Shown: piece by piece, positions 63,897 to 64,000 of the stretch
Layout: the number at the start of each line of letters is the position of its first letter
Position numbering within the stretch: position 1 is the stretch's first letter
Assembly: GCF_900168005.1 (NCBI RefSeq)
Contig: NZ_FUYP01000013.1
Location: 45,876 to 109,875, forward strand
Origin: Sphingopyxis flava
GTDB taxonomy: Bacteria > Pseudomonadota > Alphaproteobacteria > Sphingomonadales > Sphingomonadaceae
DNA: 64,000 nt
Direction: 5' to 3'
The notes under the pieces: model-generated
Database searches by the model: none
What the model was told of the DNA's origin: nothing
The model's input: the letters and a program-made list of their open reading frames with translations, nothing else
Program-made: the position numbers and the translations under genes

Positions 63897-64000
63897 TTAA
63901 TTTCGGGACAGTTCCTCACTGGTTGATTGGACGATGTATTCGCGCGGGGCGAGGTAGCCAAGTGCGCGATGCGGATGGACGGTGTTGTAGTGGTGGAACC
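63897..64000 (-). CDS. C-terminal end of an IS3-family transposase (OrfB), cut by the window
   Basis: 34 codons on the minus strand (frame ends TAA at 63897-63899): FHHYNTVHPHRALGYLAPRE and YIVQSTSEELSRN. The NTVHPHRALGYLAPREY stretch is the conserved end of IS3 OrfB/IS2-type integrase domains. Whether the rest is intact lies outside the window. It marks the right edge of the phytate region. Confidence 0.85.
   Translation of the reverse strand, partial: FHHYNTVHPHRALGYLAPREYIVQSTSEELSRN

Overview
The window is chromosomal DNA from a GC-rich alphaproteobacterium, most likely a sphingomonad (Sphingopyxis/Sphingomonas-like). The grounds are several large TonB-dependent receptors, a CcrM-type GANTC methyltransferase, an aa3 oxidase subunit IV microgene, three-gene pntAa/pntAb/pntB transhydrogenase, and dense 4-bp gene overlaps. 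The species is an inference; no rRNA is present.

Layout. (1) 1-2186: the decayed end of an integrated element (a broken serine recombinase) abutting tRNA-Arg(ACG). (2) 2239-13.8 kb: a minus-strand block glyQ-glyS-hypothetical-ppdK; divergent from it a small Xre regulator with a membrane protein and two tandem GumN/TraB-like proteins; then a three-gene HPr-rel-A cassette (PqqD-like, HprK-like kinase, nucleotidyltransferase) behind a MarR regulator. (3) 14.2-25 kb: a TonB receptor, maleylacetoacetate isomerase, a diheme cytochrome and beta-helix pair, an Asp/Glu racemase, transhydrogenase genes with the CoxIV microgene, and an atypical sigma-54 activator-like protein. (4) 25-36.7 kb: a small decayed segment, then housekeeping genes (folP, ccrM, DUF2804, SDR, rnhB, a thiD-VOC fusion, DUF1272, glmM) and a DAACS symporter with an aldo-keto reductase. 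(5) 36.7-38.7 kb: a recombinase fragment, a 59-bp perfect palindrome and an intact IS110/IS1111-type insertion sequence.

(6) 38.7-63.5 kb is the most interesting part: one contiguous set of genes that reads as a complete phytate (inositol hexakisphosphate) acquisition and catabolism locus. It holds a two-domain beta-propeller phytase, a histidine-acid phosphatase/phytase lipoprotein, a PhoD phosphatase, two TonB receptors, a PepSY/response-regulator/histidine-kinase operon, an organophosphate-type MFS transporter, an inositol-monophosphatase-family enzyme, and the inositol pathway genes iolG, iolE, iolD, iolB, iolC (fused to DUF2090, the probable aldolase) and iolA, with an RpiR-family regulator. 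At least six promoter regions inside it carry short AT-rich inverted repeats resembling GGAA-N6-TTCC, mostly in pairs 28-30 nt apart. This suggests that the RpiR regulator controls outer-membrane uptake, dephosphorylation and ring catabolism together. The window ends in the 3' end of an IS3-family transposase.

Other points of note are a REP-like palindromic element lying in frame inside glyS, a cluster of six GANTC sites just upstream of the GANTC methylase gene, and a sigma-54-activator-like protein with altered GAFTGA and Walker B motifs. All positions come from reading the sequence; no database search was run.
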